Assembly (NCBI RefSeq): GCF_900167975.1
Contig: NZ_FUZU01000001.1
Span: forward strand, 1,274,580 to 1,338,579
Direction: 5' to 3'
DNA length: 64,000 bases
Source: Ohtaekwangia koreensis
Lineage (GTDB): Bacteria; Bacteroidota; Bacteroidia; Cytophagales; Cyclobacteriaceae
Part shown: piece by piece, positions 1 through 10,100 of the stretch
How positions within the stretch are numbered: position 1 is the first letter of the stretch
Layout of the letters: the number at the start of each line of letters is the position of its first letter
The notes under the pieces: model-generated
What the model saw: the letters and a program-made list of their open reading frames with translations, nothing else
The model's database searches: none
What the model was told of the DNA's origin: nothing
Position numbers and translations under genes: made by a program

Positions 1-1
1 T

Positions 2-358
2 TCATATGCGATTGAAAGTGTGATGACACGAGTGAAGAAGTTACCCGTGAACGATGAGGTGGTATACGAAATATTCCCCGACCTGGTATATACACGCCAG
101 CGTGCAGTATATGACTTACTGATTGAAGCGTTGAACAATGATGCAAAGAATTGTGAATCTGCCAACGCTGAATACGATGCTAAAATTCCATGTGCTTATC
201 GGGTTATGGAAATGCTGGCTATAGCCGTTGCGAATTATCCATTGACACTTGATGCCAGTGGCGACATAAACACTAAAGATTATAAGGCCGCACTGACAAC
301 CGTGCGCGAATGGTTTAAAAAGAACAAAGAATATACAATCCTAAAGAGCAATTACTGA
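2..358 (+). CDS. 3' end of an unrecognised protein (5' end outside window)
   Basis: The reading frame is open from base 2 to a TGA at 356-358, so this is probably the C-terminal part of a gene that starts before the window. A GTG at 20 and an ATG at 23 could also start a 111-112 aa protein. The visible part is mixed helix and charged, with no signal peptide, membrane segment or family motif that I know. It lies 58 bases before the large exported protein and may belong to the same operon. No function is proposed. Confidence 0.55.
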   Translation, partial: SYAIESVMTRVKKLPVNDEVVYEIFPDLVYTRQRAVYDLLIEALNNDAKNCESANAEYDAKIPCAYRVMEMLAIAVANYPLTLDASGDINTKDYKAALTTVREWFKKNKEYTILKSNY

Positions 359-416
359 GGACCGGATAGTGTGAAGATTGATCAAGATCAAATGAAGTTA
401 GGTAAATAGTATCGAT

Positions 417-3400
417 ATGTACGTAATGGAAGTTAAGAGTTTGAAGAAGTATTTTTTTCTCCTGATTATTCTGATAGCAGGTACATCTGTATGGGCAACC
501 ACTAGCCCGGCAGATAGCTTGTTACGCAGTAAAAAGGATTCAGTGTTCGTGATCCGACCGGTAACGGCTGATAATTACTTATTCGATGAGCCAGCAGATA
601 TACTTGAAGAAGGTATATCACCTGCTGCTGCTTCGAACGACTCCATTCAACGGTATATAGATCTGGCGCGTACATTATTTGCAAAAATCCGCGAGACGCA
701 AAATTTCATAACCAACATCGATCAGGCAAGTAAAGTAGAGTTGCCGGTTGGTATATCTAAAAGTGTAGGCGGCGTAAACTATGATATAGCCATCAACGCA
801 ATCAGGCTAAAGCCAGCCTACGCAGAGCTTGATGTATTCCTGCAATTCGAAGTGCCACAGAATAACCAGGTGCTTACATTCATGGCACGTGGCATTAAGT
901 TTTCAAAGAATGCTGGTATTGTAGGTGATGCTAAACTTGAATTGCTTGGTGACTACGCTATAAATTTCAATGGTGACAAAGTACAACTTATACTCAAAGG
1001 TACATCCACAGGACAGGGTACATATGCTGTGATGGACTGTGACGGCTTCCGCGAGTTGTCATTGGATGCAGAAGTAAAATTCTCACGCGATCTTATTCGT
1101 CCGGAGAATGCGAATGGAAGTATAGGCGCTGGCAATGTGCAGACAAGTTTCAAAACTGTATTGAGCGGATGGAATGACCTTGTAGTACAAATCGATCTTC
1201 CGCCTTTCCAGGTAACAGGCTTAAATGGTGTAGGCTTTAGTGTACGTGATGCTGTTTTCGATTTCAGCGATCTGCGCAACGCACCGGCTGTAGTTTTTCC
1301 GACTGGTTATGAGTCAACTCAATTTTTACCGGACAACCCGAACTTATGGCGCGGATTTTATCTGCGTCAGCTTACGGTTAGTCTTCCACCGGAGTTACAA
1401 AAGAAAGGAGCAACAACCCGCACTACTTTTTCTGCCGAGAATGTTCTCATCGACAACATGGGGATCACTGGTAAATTTACCGGAACCAACTTAATTCCGT
1501 TAAATCAAGGCGACATGAACGGTTGGGCGTTCTCACTCGACTCACTCGCCATAGAGCTTCGCGCAAATCAAATTGTACAAGCCGGTTTCTCAGGCGGACT
1601 TGTTATACCTATAGGAAAAGAGGATCAGCCATTTGATTACTCTGCACTCATTAGCACGGGGGGTAATTATCTCTTTAATGTTTCTCCTGCAAGCAACATG
1701 ACCTTCCCGCTATGGGGAGCTGGTAAAGTACAGATATATGATGCTTCCTATCTGGAGATTAAGATACAGGATGGCAAGTTTCTGCCGAAGGCAAATCTGC
1801 ATGGCGAGATGAGTATAGCGGCCAAGCTGAGCGAAGGTGGACAAGGTGTTGAACTCGCGAATATAACATTCGAGAATCTGGAGATACAGTCGGTTAAACC
1901 CTATATTAAAGTTGGTTCCTTCTCATTCGGTTCCGAAGCGTTGCAGCAAAAGATGGCTGGGTTCCCGATAAGTATACAAGATATAGGCTTGAGAAGTATA
2001 TCGGACACTGAGGTAGGATTGGATTTCAAATTGAAGCTAAACCTGGTTGGAGAGAGTGCCGGCTCGTTTGCAGCAGATGCCGGTCTTACACTGGTGGGCA
2101 ACATAAACTCAGACAAGGGACTTCAAAGCTGGAAGTATAAAACCATACTTGTAAACGAGATTGGAGTTGATATTGATGGAGGTGCTTTCAAGATCAATGG
2201 ACGATTAAAATTCTATCGCAACGATGTGATGTATGGTGATGGCTTTAACGGATCTGTTAAAGCGGAATTTACGCCCGGTATAAAAGTTTCTGCAAATGCC
2301 ATCTTTGGCAGCGTAACGGGTATGCGCTATTGGTATGCTGATGCCATGGTAAACTTCCCTTCTGGCATACCAATCTTCACGGGCGTAGGTATATATGGAT
2401 TTGGTGGAGGAGCATATTACGCCATGAAGATGGATAATCAAGGCATTGGCAGTGATCTTGGAAGAACCTCTTCTGGTGTGGTATATGTGCCGGATTCAAA
2501 AGCAGGATTAGGCTTGAAAGCCATTATAAACATTGCATCTTATCCGAAGCCTGAAGCCTTCAATGCAGATGTAACCTTCGAAATATCCTTTTTCAAAGGA
2601 GGGGGTGTAAGGCATATAGCTTTCGGTGGCAATGGATACCTCGTAACACCGGGGCTTGATCTCAACTTGGACAAAATGAAAGGAGCCGCCAGCAAAATGG
2701 TAGGCGCTGTAAAAGAGCTCGAAGGTAAAATGTCAGATGCCAGTCTCGGTCTTGTAAAGAGTGCAGGCAGTGAAAATTCGATGACGAAAATTTTTGGAGA
2801 AATTGGTGATAAGGCCGGAGACAAAGGTCAGATATCCGCGAAGGTGATGATTGACTATGATTTCGAAAATAGAGTATTGCACGGAACGTTCGAAGTGTGG
2901 GTAAATGTAGCGGGTGGTCTGATAAAGGGAGTTGGCCCCAACGGAAGGGCTGGATGGTCGGTATTACACTTTGCTCCAGATGAATGGTATATATATGTAG
3001 GTACACCTTCTGACAGGATCGGTATAAGTTTGGGCATTGGTTCGATTCGGGCCAGTGCGACAAGCTACTTCATGGTAGGCTCGAAAATACTGGATAGTCC
3101 ACCACCACCAGAAGCTGTTACACGCATATTGGGAGGAGGGGACTATGATTACATGAAAGACCTCAACGCACTGGGTACTGGCGGAGGGTTTGGTTTTGGT
3201 GCGGCACTGAGCATCAATACTGGTAATCTAACCTTTTTGATGTTCTATGCAAAGTTTGAAGCAGGACTCGGCTTCGACATTATGCTGAAGGACTACGGTG
3301 ATGTAAAGTGTAAAGGCAAAAGCGGTAAGCTTGGTATAAATGGCTGGTATGCCAATGGACAATCCTATGCTTACTTCGATGGTGATGTAGGGATTCGTGT

Positions 3401-5069
3401 TAAAGTATTCGGATTTAAAAGGAACATTAGTATTCTCAGCATAGGTGCAGCGGTTCTTTTACAGGCACAGTTGCCAAACCCTATATGGATGCAAGGTACC
3501 GTAGGAGGACACTTCAGTGTACTGGGCGGTTTGGTTCGCGGACAATGTAAATTCCAGGTAACACTTGGAGATAAGTGTGAAATCGAACGTGAAGGAAGCG
3601 TAGTCGAAGATATAAAGGTAATTGCACAGTTAACACCGGATAATGGTGTGAAAGATATAGATGTATTCAATGCTCCGCAGGCGGTATTTAACTTTGCTGT
3701 CGGAAAGCAGTTTAATCTGGTAGATATAGATGAACAACCTAAATCGTTCCGTGTTAAGCTCGAGTACTTTGGTGTGAAGGAAGGCACGCGTGAAATTCCA
3801 GGCTCTGTTGAGTGGAACGAAAATCTGGATGTAGCAGCATTCAACTCATTTGAAACGCTTCCACCGCAGAAAGAATTAAAAGCGTTGGTACAAGTTAGCT
3901 TCGAAGAGTTTGCAAGTGGTATCTGGAAACCGGTGATTGTAGAAGGAAAGAAAGTTGTTCACACGATGGAAAGCAGCTTTACTACAGGCGCGGCTCCGGA
4001 TTATATACCGTTGAACAACGTTGCCTATAGCTACCCTCAATTGAATCATGTAAACTTCTATACCCAGGAACATAATAAAGGGTATATCAAATTAAAAAAG
4101 GATCAGCCGTATCTCTTTAATCTGGATAGCAAATGGAAACAAAAAGGCCGGATGATTGCCAACGGCACTACAACTCTGGTGGATATTCAATATCAATCCG
4201 GAGAGGTAACCTTCGATATACCGAAAGCACTTGAGAACAGTCAGCTATATTCGCTGGAGCTAGTAAATCTTCCTGCCAATGCAACAACATCGGTTGATAA
4301 AAACGTTTCTGAAAATGTTGCAAAAGTGGGGGGTGATCAAAATGTTGACCTTGAGTTGAAAGGCAAAAAAGCAGAAGGTACATTAGAGATCTTACAGGAA
4401 AAGACATTCTTCCAGACAAACTTCAGAACCAGTCAGTATGGAACATTCGCACAAAAAATTAATGGTCTTCAATACTCACCAGCGTGGAGAAGGCAAATCC
4501 GTAATTATGTTCATGAACTGGGTGTAACGGTAAATGCAAATGAAGTCTTCAGTCAATCGGAAATATATGGTGACAATAATGGTACGAAAGCACTGATACG
4601 TTTCGAAGCGATCATGGCGAATAATAACTACTATGAAAACCAGGTATATCCGTTGATCTATGAAGGTTATCCACTTGAAAATATAGGGGTTATTACGTGG
4701 CGCAATCCGGAGGAGATTGGTGTACCCCCTGTAAAGAATGTGTCCTACATCCGTCAATATCCATCGAACATAGTTATGACGGATAGCGATGTCCAGGCAA
4801 AAACGTTCAGCTTCAGCACAAATGAAGGAGCCTTTGTTTACAATGCAGCACATTACCTGGAGTATGATTTCCGGGACATTCAGAGCCGGATGGTAAACAA
4901 GTATATAAATACAGGTGTTGCGAGTGAGCGCGTGAAGTCGCTGTTGCTGTCACCTTTCCCGATACTATCCGACGGAAACTATGCCGTCAAAGTGCAGTAT
5001 GTTTTGCCAGGCAAAGACATCGTGACCTCCGAACAAGTTGTACAGATGAGTAATACCATTAAGCCATAA
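417..5069 (+). CDS. Very large exported protein of unknown function (1550 aa)
   Basis: The start is the ATG at 417 or the one at 426. Both give a lysine-rich N-terminus followed by a hydrophobic core ending in SVWA, which looks like a Sec signal peptide, so export is expected. The mature part is rich in glycine, aromatic residues and alternating polar/hydrophobic stretches, as in beta-structured surface or periplasmic proteins. A proline run (SPPPPEA) near residue 900 may be a linker. I see no T9SS sorting domain at the C-terminus and recognise no family. Its TAA overlaps the next ATG by one base (TAATG at 5067-5071), so the two genes are probably translationally coupled. With the next two genes it forms an 11 kb operon of exported proteins. 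Confidence 0.85.
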   Translation: MYVMEVKSLKKYFFLLIILIAGTSVWATTSPADSLLRSKKDSVFVIRPVTADNYLFDEPADILEEGISPAAASNDSIQRYIDLARTLFAKIRETQNFITNIDQASKVELPVGISKSVGGVNYDIAINAIRLKPAYAELDVFLQFEVPQNNQVLTFMARGIKFSKNAGIVGDAKLELLGDYAINFNGDKVQLILKGTSTGQGTYAVMDCDGFRELSLDAEVKFSRDLIRPENANGSIGAGNVQTSFKTVLSGWNDLVVQIDLPPFQVTGLNGVGFSVRDAVFDFSDLRNAPAVVFPTGYESTQFLPDNPNLWRGFYLRQLTVSLPPELQKKGATTRTTFSAENVLIDNMGITGKFTGTNLIPLNQGDMNGWAFSLDSLAIELRANQIVQAGFSGGLVIPIGKEDQPFDYSALISTGGNYLFNVSPASNMTFPLWGAGKVQIYDASYLEIKIQDGKFLPKANLHGEMSIAAKLSEGGQGVELANITFENLEIQSVKPYIKVGSFSFGSEALQQKMAGFPISIQDIGLRSISDTEVGLDFKLKLNLVGESAGSFAADAGLTLVGNINSDKGLQSWKYKTILVNEIGVDIDGGAFKINGRLKFYRNDVMYGDGFNGSVKAEFTPGIKVSANAIFGSVTGMRYWYADAMVNFPSGIPIFTGVGIYGFGGGAYYAMKMDNQGIGSDLGRTSSGVVYVPDSKAGLGLKAIINIASYPKPEAFNADVTFEISFFKGGGVRHIAFGGNGYLVTPGLDLNLDKMKGAASKMVGAVKELEGKMSDASLGLVKSAGSENSMTKIFGEIGDKAGDKGQISAKVMIDYDFENRVLHGTFEVWVNVAGGLIKGVGPNGRAGWSVLHFAPDEWYIYVGTPSDRIGISLGIGSIRASATSYFMVGSKILDSPPPPEAVTRILGGGDYDYMKDLNALGTGGGFGFGAALSINTGNLTFLMFYAKFEAGLGFDIMLKDYGDVKCKGKSGKLGINGWYANGQSYAYFDGDVGIRVKVFGFKRNISILSIGAAVLLQAQLPNPIWMQGTVGGHFSVLGGLVRGQCKFQVTLGDKCEIEREGSVVEDIKVIAQLTPDNGVKDIDVFNAPQAVFNFAVGKQFNLVDIDEQPKSFRVKLEYFGVKEGTREIPGSVEWNENLDVAAFNSFETLPPQKELKALVQVSFEEFASGIWKPVIVEGKKVVHTMESSFTTGAAPDYIPLNNVAYSYPQLNHVNFYTQEHNKGYIKLKKDQPYLFNLDSKWKQKGRMIANGTTTLVDIQYQSGEVTFDIPKALENSQLYSLELVNLPANATTSVDKNVSENVAKVGGDQNVDLELKGKKAEGTLEILQEKTFFQTNFRTSQYGTFAQKINGLQYSPAWRRQIRNYVHELGVTVNANEVFSQSEIYGDNNGTKALIRFEAIMANNNYYENQVYPLIYEGYPLENIGVITWRNPEEIGVPPVKNVSYIRQYPSNIVMTDSDVQAKTFSFSTNEGAFVYNAAHYLEYDFRDIQSRMVNKYINTGVASERVKSLLLSPFPILSDGNYAVKVQYVLPGKDIVTSEQVVQMSNTIKP

Positions 5070-7168
5070 TGCGATCAAGAATGAAATTGCGTATATACTA
5101 TATATTAATAATGTCACTCCTTCTGGCAGGAGTAACTCCAACGTTTTCACAGCAGCAGCGTGGTAAGATCTATGTTATAGCGAAACCTTCAAAGGACAAG
5201 ATACAGCTGCGCTGGGGTCCGGACAATGATGTGGCCTGGCAATACCTTGTAAAAAATGGAGTGACGATCGAAAGAATAACGATATCACGAAACAATACTA
5301 TACTCCCATTGCCAGAGCGTCTGAAGCTCACCAGTCAACCATTGAAACCCTGGCCCGCATCAGCATGGCAGCCAAGAGTTGAGAATGATGATTACTTTGC
5401 TATAGGAGCTCAATCATTATATGGTGACGACTTCTCGGTTATTAATCAAAAGAAAGGTAACAGTGATGTTGTGGAGATGATGAATATGTCGAAGCAACAG
5501 GAATTGCGTTTTTCTTTTTTATTGTTTGTAGCAGATCAATCTTTTGAAGTAGCGAAAGCAGCCGCGCTTGGTTTTGAAGACGGTGCAGTGCGACCTGGAG
5601 AACGATATCTATATAGAATATATCCGAGCAAGGCATTGCCGATCAAAATTGATACTGGTTTTGTATACATCGGGACAGATGAAAAATATGAGCTACCACA
5701 GCCGCTGGATCTCAAAGCTACTTTTTCGGATAAAGTTGTAAGCTTGAGTTGGAACAAAGTATACCATGAACGGATTTATAACAGCTATATAGTAGAAAAG
5801 TCTGAAGACGAAGGAAAGAGTTTTAATCCGATTAATAAACTTCCTTTTGTTATGACCATGCCGGAGAGAACTCAAAGTTCACCCTACATGTATAGGTCGG
5901 ACTCTTTAGCACAAAATAATAAACGTTATGTGTACCGTGTAATTGGTATAGATGCATTTGGAGAAAAAGGACCGCCATCTGAGACTATATCCGGGATGGG
6001 GAAAGGGAAGAGTAGCTTCCAGGTTCAAATTAACCGTTCAGAGGTAATCAATAATCAACAGATACGGGTTGAATGGACACTTGAGCCCCAGAGTAAACAG
6101 GGTGAAGTAACAAAGTTCAAACTTTTCAGGTCTAATTCGGTAACGGGTAAATATGAGGTTGTAAAGGATAATATAGCATCATCGAATTCAAATTTTACGG
6201 ATGCGTCTCCGCGCCCTACAAATTATTACATGGTGTCTGCCTTTACCAGCGATGGACAAACTATCAACTCTTTTCCGGTTCTGGTACAGTTGGAAGATAG
6301 TATACCGCCATCTTCTCCGCTTGGTCTTACCGGTATTGTTGACACAGCCGGCATGGTGCGACTACAATGGCGTGCGAATACCGAGGACGATCTTGTAGGA
6401 TATCGCGTGTACCGATCGAACTATAAATCATCCGAGTATTCCCAGGTTACTCACACGTTTCTAAAGGGGGCTAACTATCAGGATACCATCAATGTATTAT
6501 CACTCGATAAAAAAGTATACTACAAAATTACTGCATTGGACACCCGGTATAATGAGTCAAAATTTTCGACCATACTTGAATTGGACAAACCTGATAAAAT
6601 TGCACCGGTTCCGCCCGTGTTTACGAATATCCTGAATAGCTATAAACGTGTTAAGCTGGAGTGGAAGAGGAGCAGCAGCAACGATGTAAAGGAACAGCTG
6701 CTATACCGTAAAGAAGGAACAGGTAGCTGGCAACCGCTGAGAAATTTTCCGGTTGATACTGTGACGTTTCAAGACAAGAGTGTTCAGCCTTCAACGCAAT
6801 ATCAATATAGAATTATAGCCGTTGATGCGGCCGGCAACAAATCGGTTGTCTCAAAAGACATCATGATACGAACTCAGGCAGAAACGGATCATCTTCAGAT
6901 CAGTACGTTAACAGCGGTTCCCGATAGGACCGGAATGAAAATAGCGTTGGGATGGGAATATCCTTCCTGGAATAACATTCAAAAGTTTTGCATCTATCGA
7001 AGTTCTGCAGGCGAACCTTTGTCACTATATAAATCATTGCCAGCAACAAGTCGTGGATTCAATGATGCGCAGGTGAAAATGGCGACATCCTATCAATATA
7101 GAATTAAAGTAATTTTTAAGGATGGGACTGAAACTCCCTTTAGTAAAGAAGTTGGTGTTAGTTTTTGA
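5069..7168 (+). CDS. Exported fibronectin type III repeat protein (699 aa)
   Basis: A short basic N-terminus and hydrophobic core ending in TPTFSQ form a signal peptide; the ATG at 5081 is an alternative start. The mature protein contains several fibronectin type III-like units from about residue 210 to the end, marked by recurring V.L.W, YRVYRS and YYKITALD-type strands. Such domains act as spacers or binding modules in extracellular proteins. No catalytic domain or C-terminal sorting signal is visible. It overlaps the preceding gene by one base and is followed 15 bases later by the SprB-repeat gene. A shared surface complex is an inference from gene order. Confidence 0.85.
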   Translation: MRSRMKLRIYYILIMSLLLAGVTPTFSQQQRGKIYVIAKPSKDKIQLRWGPDNDVAWQYLVKNGVTIERITISRNNTILPLPERLKLTSQPLKPWPASAWQPRVENDDYFAIGAQSLYGDDFSVINQKKGNSDVVEMMNMSKQQELRFSFLLFVADQSFEVAKAAALGFEDGAVRPGERYLYRIYPSKALPIKIDTGFVYIGTDEKYELPQPLDLKATFSDKVVSLSWNKVYHERIYNSYIVEKSEDEGKSFNPINKLPFVMTMPERTQSSPYMYRSDSLAQNNKRYVYRVIGIDAFGEKGPPSETISGMGKGKSSFQVQINRSEVINNQQIRVEWTLEPQSKQGEVTKFKLFRSNSVTGKYEVVKDNIASSNSNFTDASPRPTNYYMVSAFTSDGQTINSFPVLVQLEDSIPPSSPLGLTGIVDTAGMVRLQWRANTEDDLVGYRVYRSNYKSSEYSQVTHTFLKGANYQDTINVLSLDKKVYYKITALDTRYNESKFSTILELDKPDKIAPVPPVFTNILNSYKRVKLEWKRSSSNDVKEQLLYRKEGTGSWQPLRNFPVDTVTFQDKSVQPSTQYQYRIIAVDAAGNKSVVSKDIMIRTQAETDHLQISTLTAVPDRTGMKIALGWEYPSWNNIQKFCIYRSSAGEPLSLYKSLPATSRGFNDAQVKMATSYQYRIKVIFKDGTETPFSKEVGVSF

Positions 7169-7183
7169 AAAAATTATTCAGGT

Positions 7184-10100
7184 ATGAATATGAAAAAAAT
7201 ATTGGTTGTTCTCATTGGTCTGTTAGGCCTGTTTGCTGCAGAAGTGCAAGGGCAGGCGATTACCAAGTATAGAGTAAGGGTCTGGTTTGGCAGGAATAAT
7301 TCGGAACTATGGTGCTATACCCTTACCATGATTGGTATGAAAGTAAAAGTTGGTAACACAACCTACAACGTGCCTGACGGCGTTAACTCTAATAATTTTT
7401 TTGAAGTAGGTCAAGTCGTTGGACCTTTACCTGATTTAGTGTCTCTTAACTTTTTTGGACAATATAGGTGTTCCGGAAGTTCCAGTGGAACGAGAACCTA
7501 TACGGTAAATTTGGCCCTTACCAATACAGAGGGTTGTGGAGGTACGTATAGCTATAGCTCCGGTGTAAATACCGGGCATGGTATATCTTTTAATGTTTAT
7601 CTGGAACCTCTTGAAATTGCGCCTCTGTCAATGGGAGCAGCGCCGAGTTGTTTAACAGACAACGTACAGGTCAACGTTGGCGCTATGGAACAGTATGGAA
7701 GTTATTATGTAGAGGCCGGCATATTTGATCCAGGCACAGGTACGGTTTCAAATATCAAGAGTATATATTATCACTATGGCAGCAACTCAGGTCCATATCC
7801 CGGAGGAACAGGGACTTTTAATATAAAAACCGGATTGGGGGCCGATTATGCTACGTATACAGGAAAATATATAGTATATAGGGGAAAGCTTGACTATATG
7901 AGCACGCCCTGTACGCATACATACTATAGTGTATATCCCGGCCTTACCACCGCATGGACAGCTCCGTATTATTTGAACCCGCTTTCGCCAGTAATGAACG
8001 ACGCGGTCACGTCCTCCCCACCACATTGTACTGCCAAACCCGCAACGGGCACATTAACTATCCCAACAATTACCGGCTCTGCCGCTACATATGTATACAG
8101 TGTAACAAAGCTTGTTCCTCGCAATGCCGGGGCCGGGGTAGATTGTCCTGTGGAGACCCGTATAACCCATAATGGTGTTGAGTATTGTCCTGGAACTGCA
8201 ACCTATAATAAAACCGGGCCGGGTACAGACGCTGTTACATTTGATAATTTGACGACCGGTATATATCAGATTAAAGTAGAGAATCAAGGCATAACGAATC
8301 CCTGCACACAAGCTGTTGTTCATGAGATCGGAGCGCCAGGAGCATTTACAGCTTCAGCATCGCCGAATACACCCAACGGAAGTGGTAATCATATCATTTG
8401 TTACGGAGGGAATAGTGGTCAGATTTCATTCTCGGTGTCTGGAGGCACAGGTCCATATACCTATAACATTAACAATGTAGACAGAGCCCCGGATGTCAAT
8501 GCTCCACCTACCTTTACAAACCTTACGGCGAATACATATGTATTAAAGGTTAAGGACAGCAATGGCTGTGATACGGATGCACCGATTGCAGATATAGAGT
8601 TGAAGCAGACACCGGCAACTGAAGCGTTATCTGCTGATTTTGTTACGCTGAAAGATCCAACATGTTATAATGGGGCCAACGGTTCGGTTTCTTTACAAGT
8701 GAATTATGGAGCAGCACCGTTTAGTTATACGTTGAATAGTGCTGCGGTATCAGCTTCAGGTGCAGATCGTTCACCGGTTATAGGAACACTGTCTGCAAAT
8801 CTGGCCTATACCATCCGGATCACGGATGCAAATAGCTGCCAGACACAACTTGATCCTTTCACACTCACACAACCAGCAGATATAGTGTTTACAGGTGTGG
8901 ACAAGGTTGATCTTGTTTGCAACGGTATACCTACGGGCTCGTTAAAGGTGATTGGAGGAGCAGGAGGCACAGCCCCACTTGAGTATTCCAATAATAACGG
9001 CGCTTCGTATCAGGCTGATCCGGAATTCAAAAATTTATCGGCAGCTTCGTATAGTGTTATAATCCGTGATAAGAATCAATGTGTAAAGACTGTATCTACA
9101 GAAACCATTAATCAACCTTCGGCCATTGTATTTTCAACGATCGGCAACTCACCGCAGAGTTGTCCTGAAATACTGGATGGTATGATCAGCCTTCTTCCTT
9201 CCACAGGTGGTACAGGAACGCATACATATTCTATTGATGATACTAATTATATACCGGAGACTGCTACCATACAGTTTACAGGACTTGCTTCCGGTAGCTA
9301 TACGTTGTACACCAAAGATGCTCAGGGTTGTAAAGTAACGGCTCCTTATTTCCTTCCGTCACGTCCTGCCATTACGGGTACATTTGCAATATCAAATCCC
9401 ATCAGTTGCAATGGAGATACAGATGGTGCGTTGAACCTGACACCGGGTGGCGGTACAGGACCCTATACATTTAAATGGTCTACCAATGCTACTACAGAAG
9501 ATATAGCGGGCCTTACGGACAATCTATATACTGTGGAAATTAAAGATTCCAAAGGCTGTTTGAAAAGTTTTGATTATGATCTTCAACAGCCGGCAGTTCT
9601 TACATTGCAGCCTACTGTGTTGAACCATTCCGGTTACGGTGTGTCATGCAAGGGTTCAACAGACGGGGCCATCGATCTTACGGTGCTGGGAGGAACGGGA
9701 CCTTTCACGTATGCATGGTCAACGACAAGTATACAGGAAGATATAGCAAACCTCGTTGCAGGTAACTATGATGTACATGTGACAGATGCCCATGGCTGCA
9801 AAGCATCATCACTTAACATTTCTGTAACTGAACCCACCGTTGTAGCACTGTCTTTGGGGATCTTTAAAAATATATCATGCTATAGCGGTTCGAATGGAGA
9901 ACTGCAGGGCGTTGCCCAGGGAGGCGTGGGCTACTATGAATACTCACTTGATGGCAGCACCTGGCAAGATGAAGATTTGTTTGACGGATTGAAAGCACAA
10001 GGATATACTATACATATGCGTGATGGGAATGGATGTGTGAGTAATACTGTAAATCATACATTGACAGAGCCACCGCTGCTTGTATTAGCGCTGAGCAAGA

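Noticed and set aside
2540-3844. Several long minus-strand open frames inside the 1550 aa gene
   Set aside because: They lie fully within a continuous plus-strand gene with a signal peptide, have no recognisable motifs and show low-complexity residue use typical of antisense frames.
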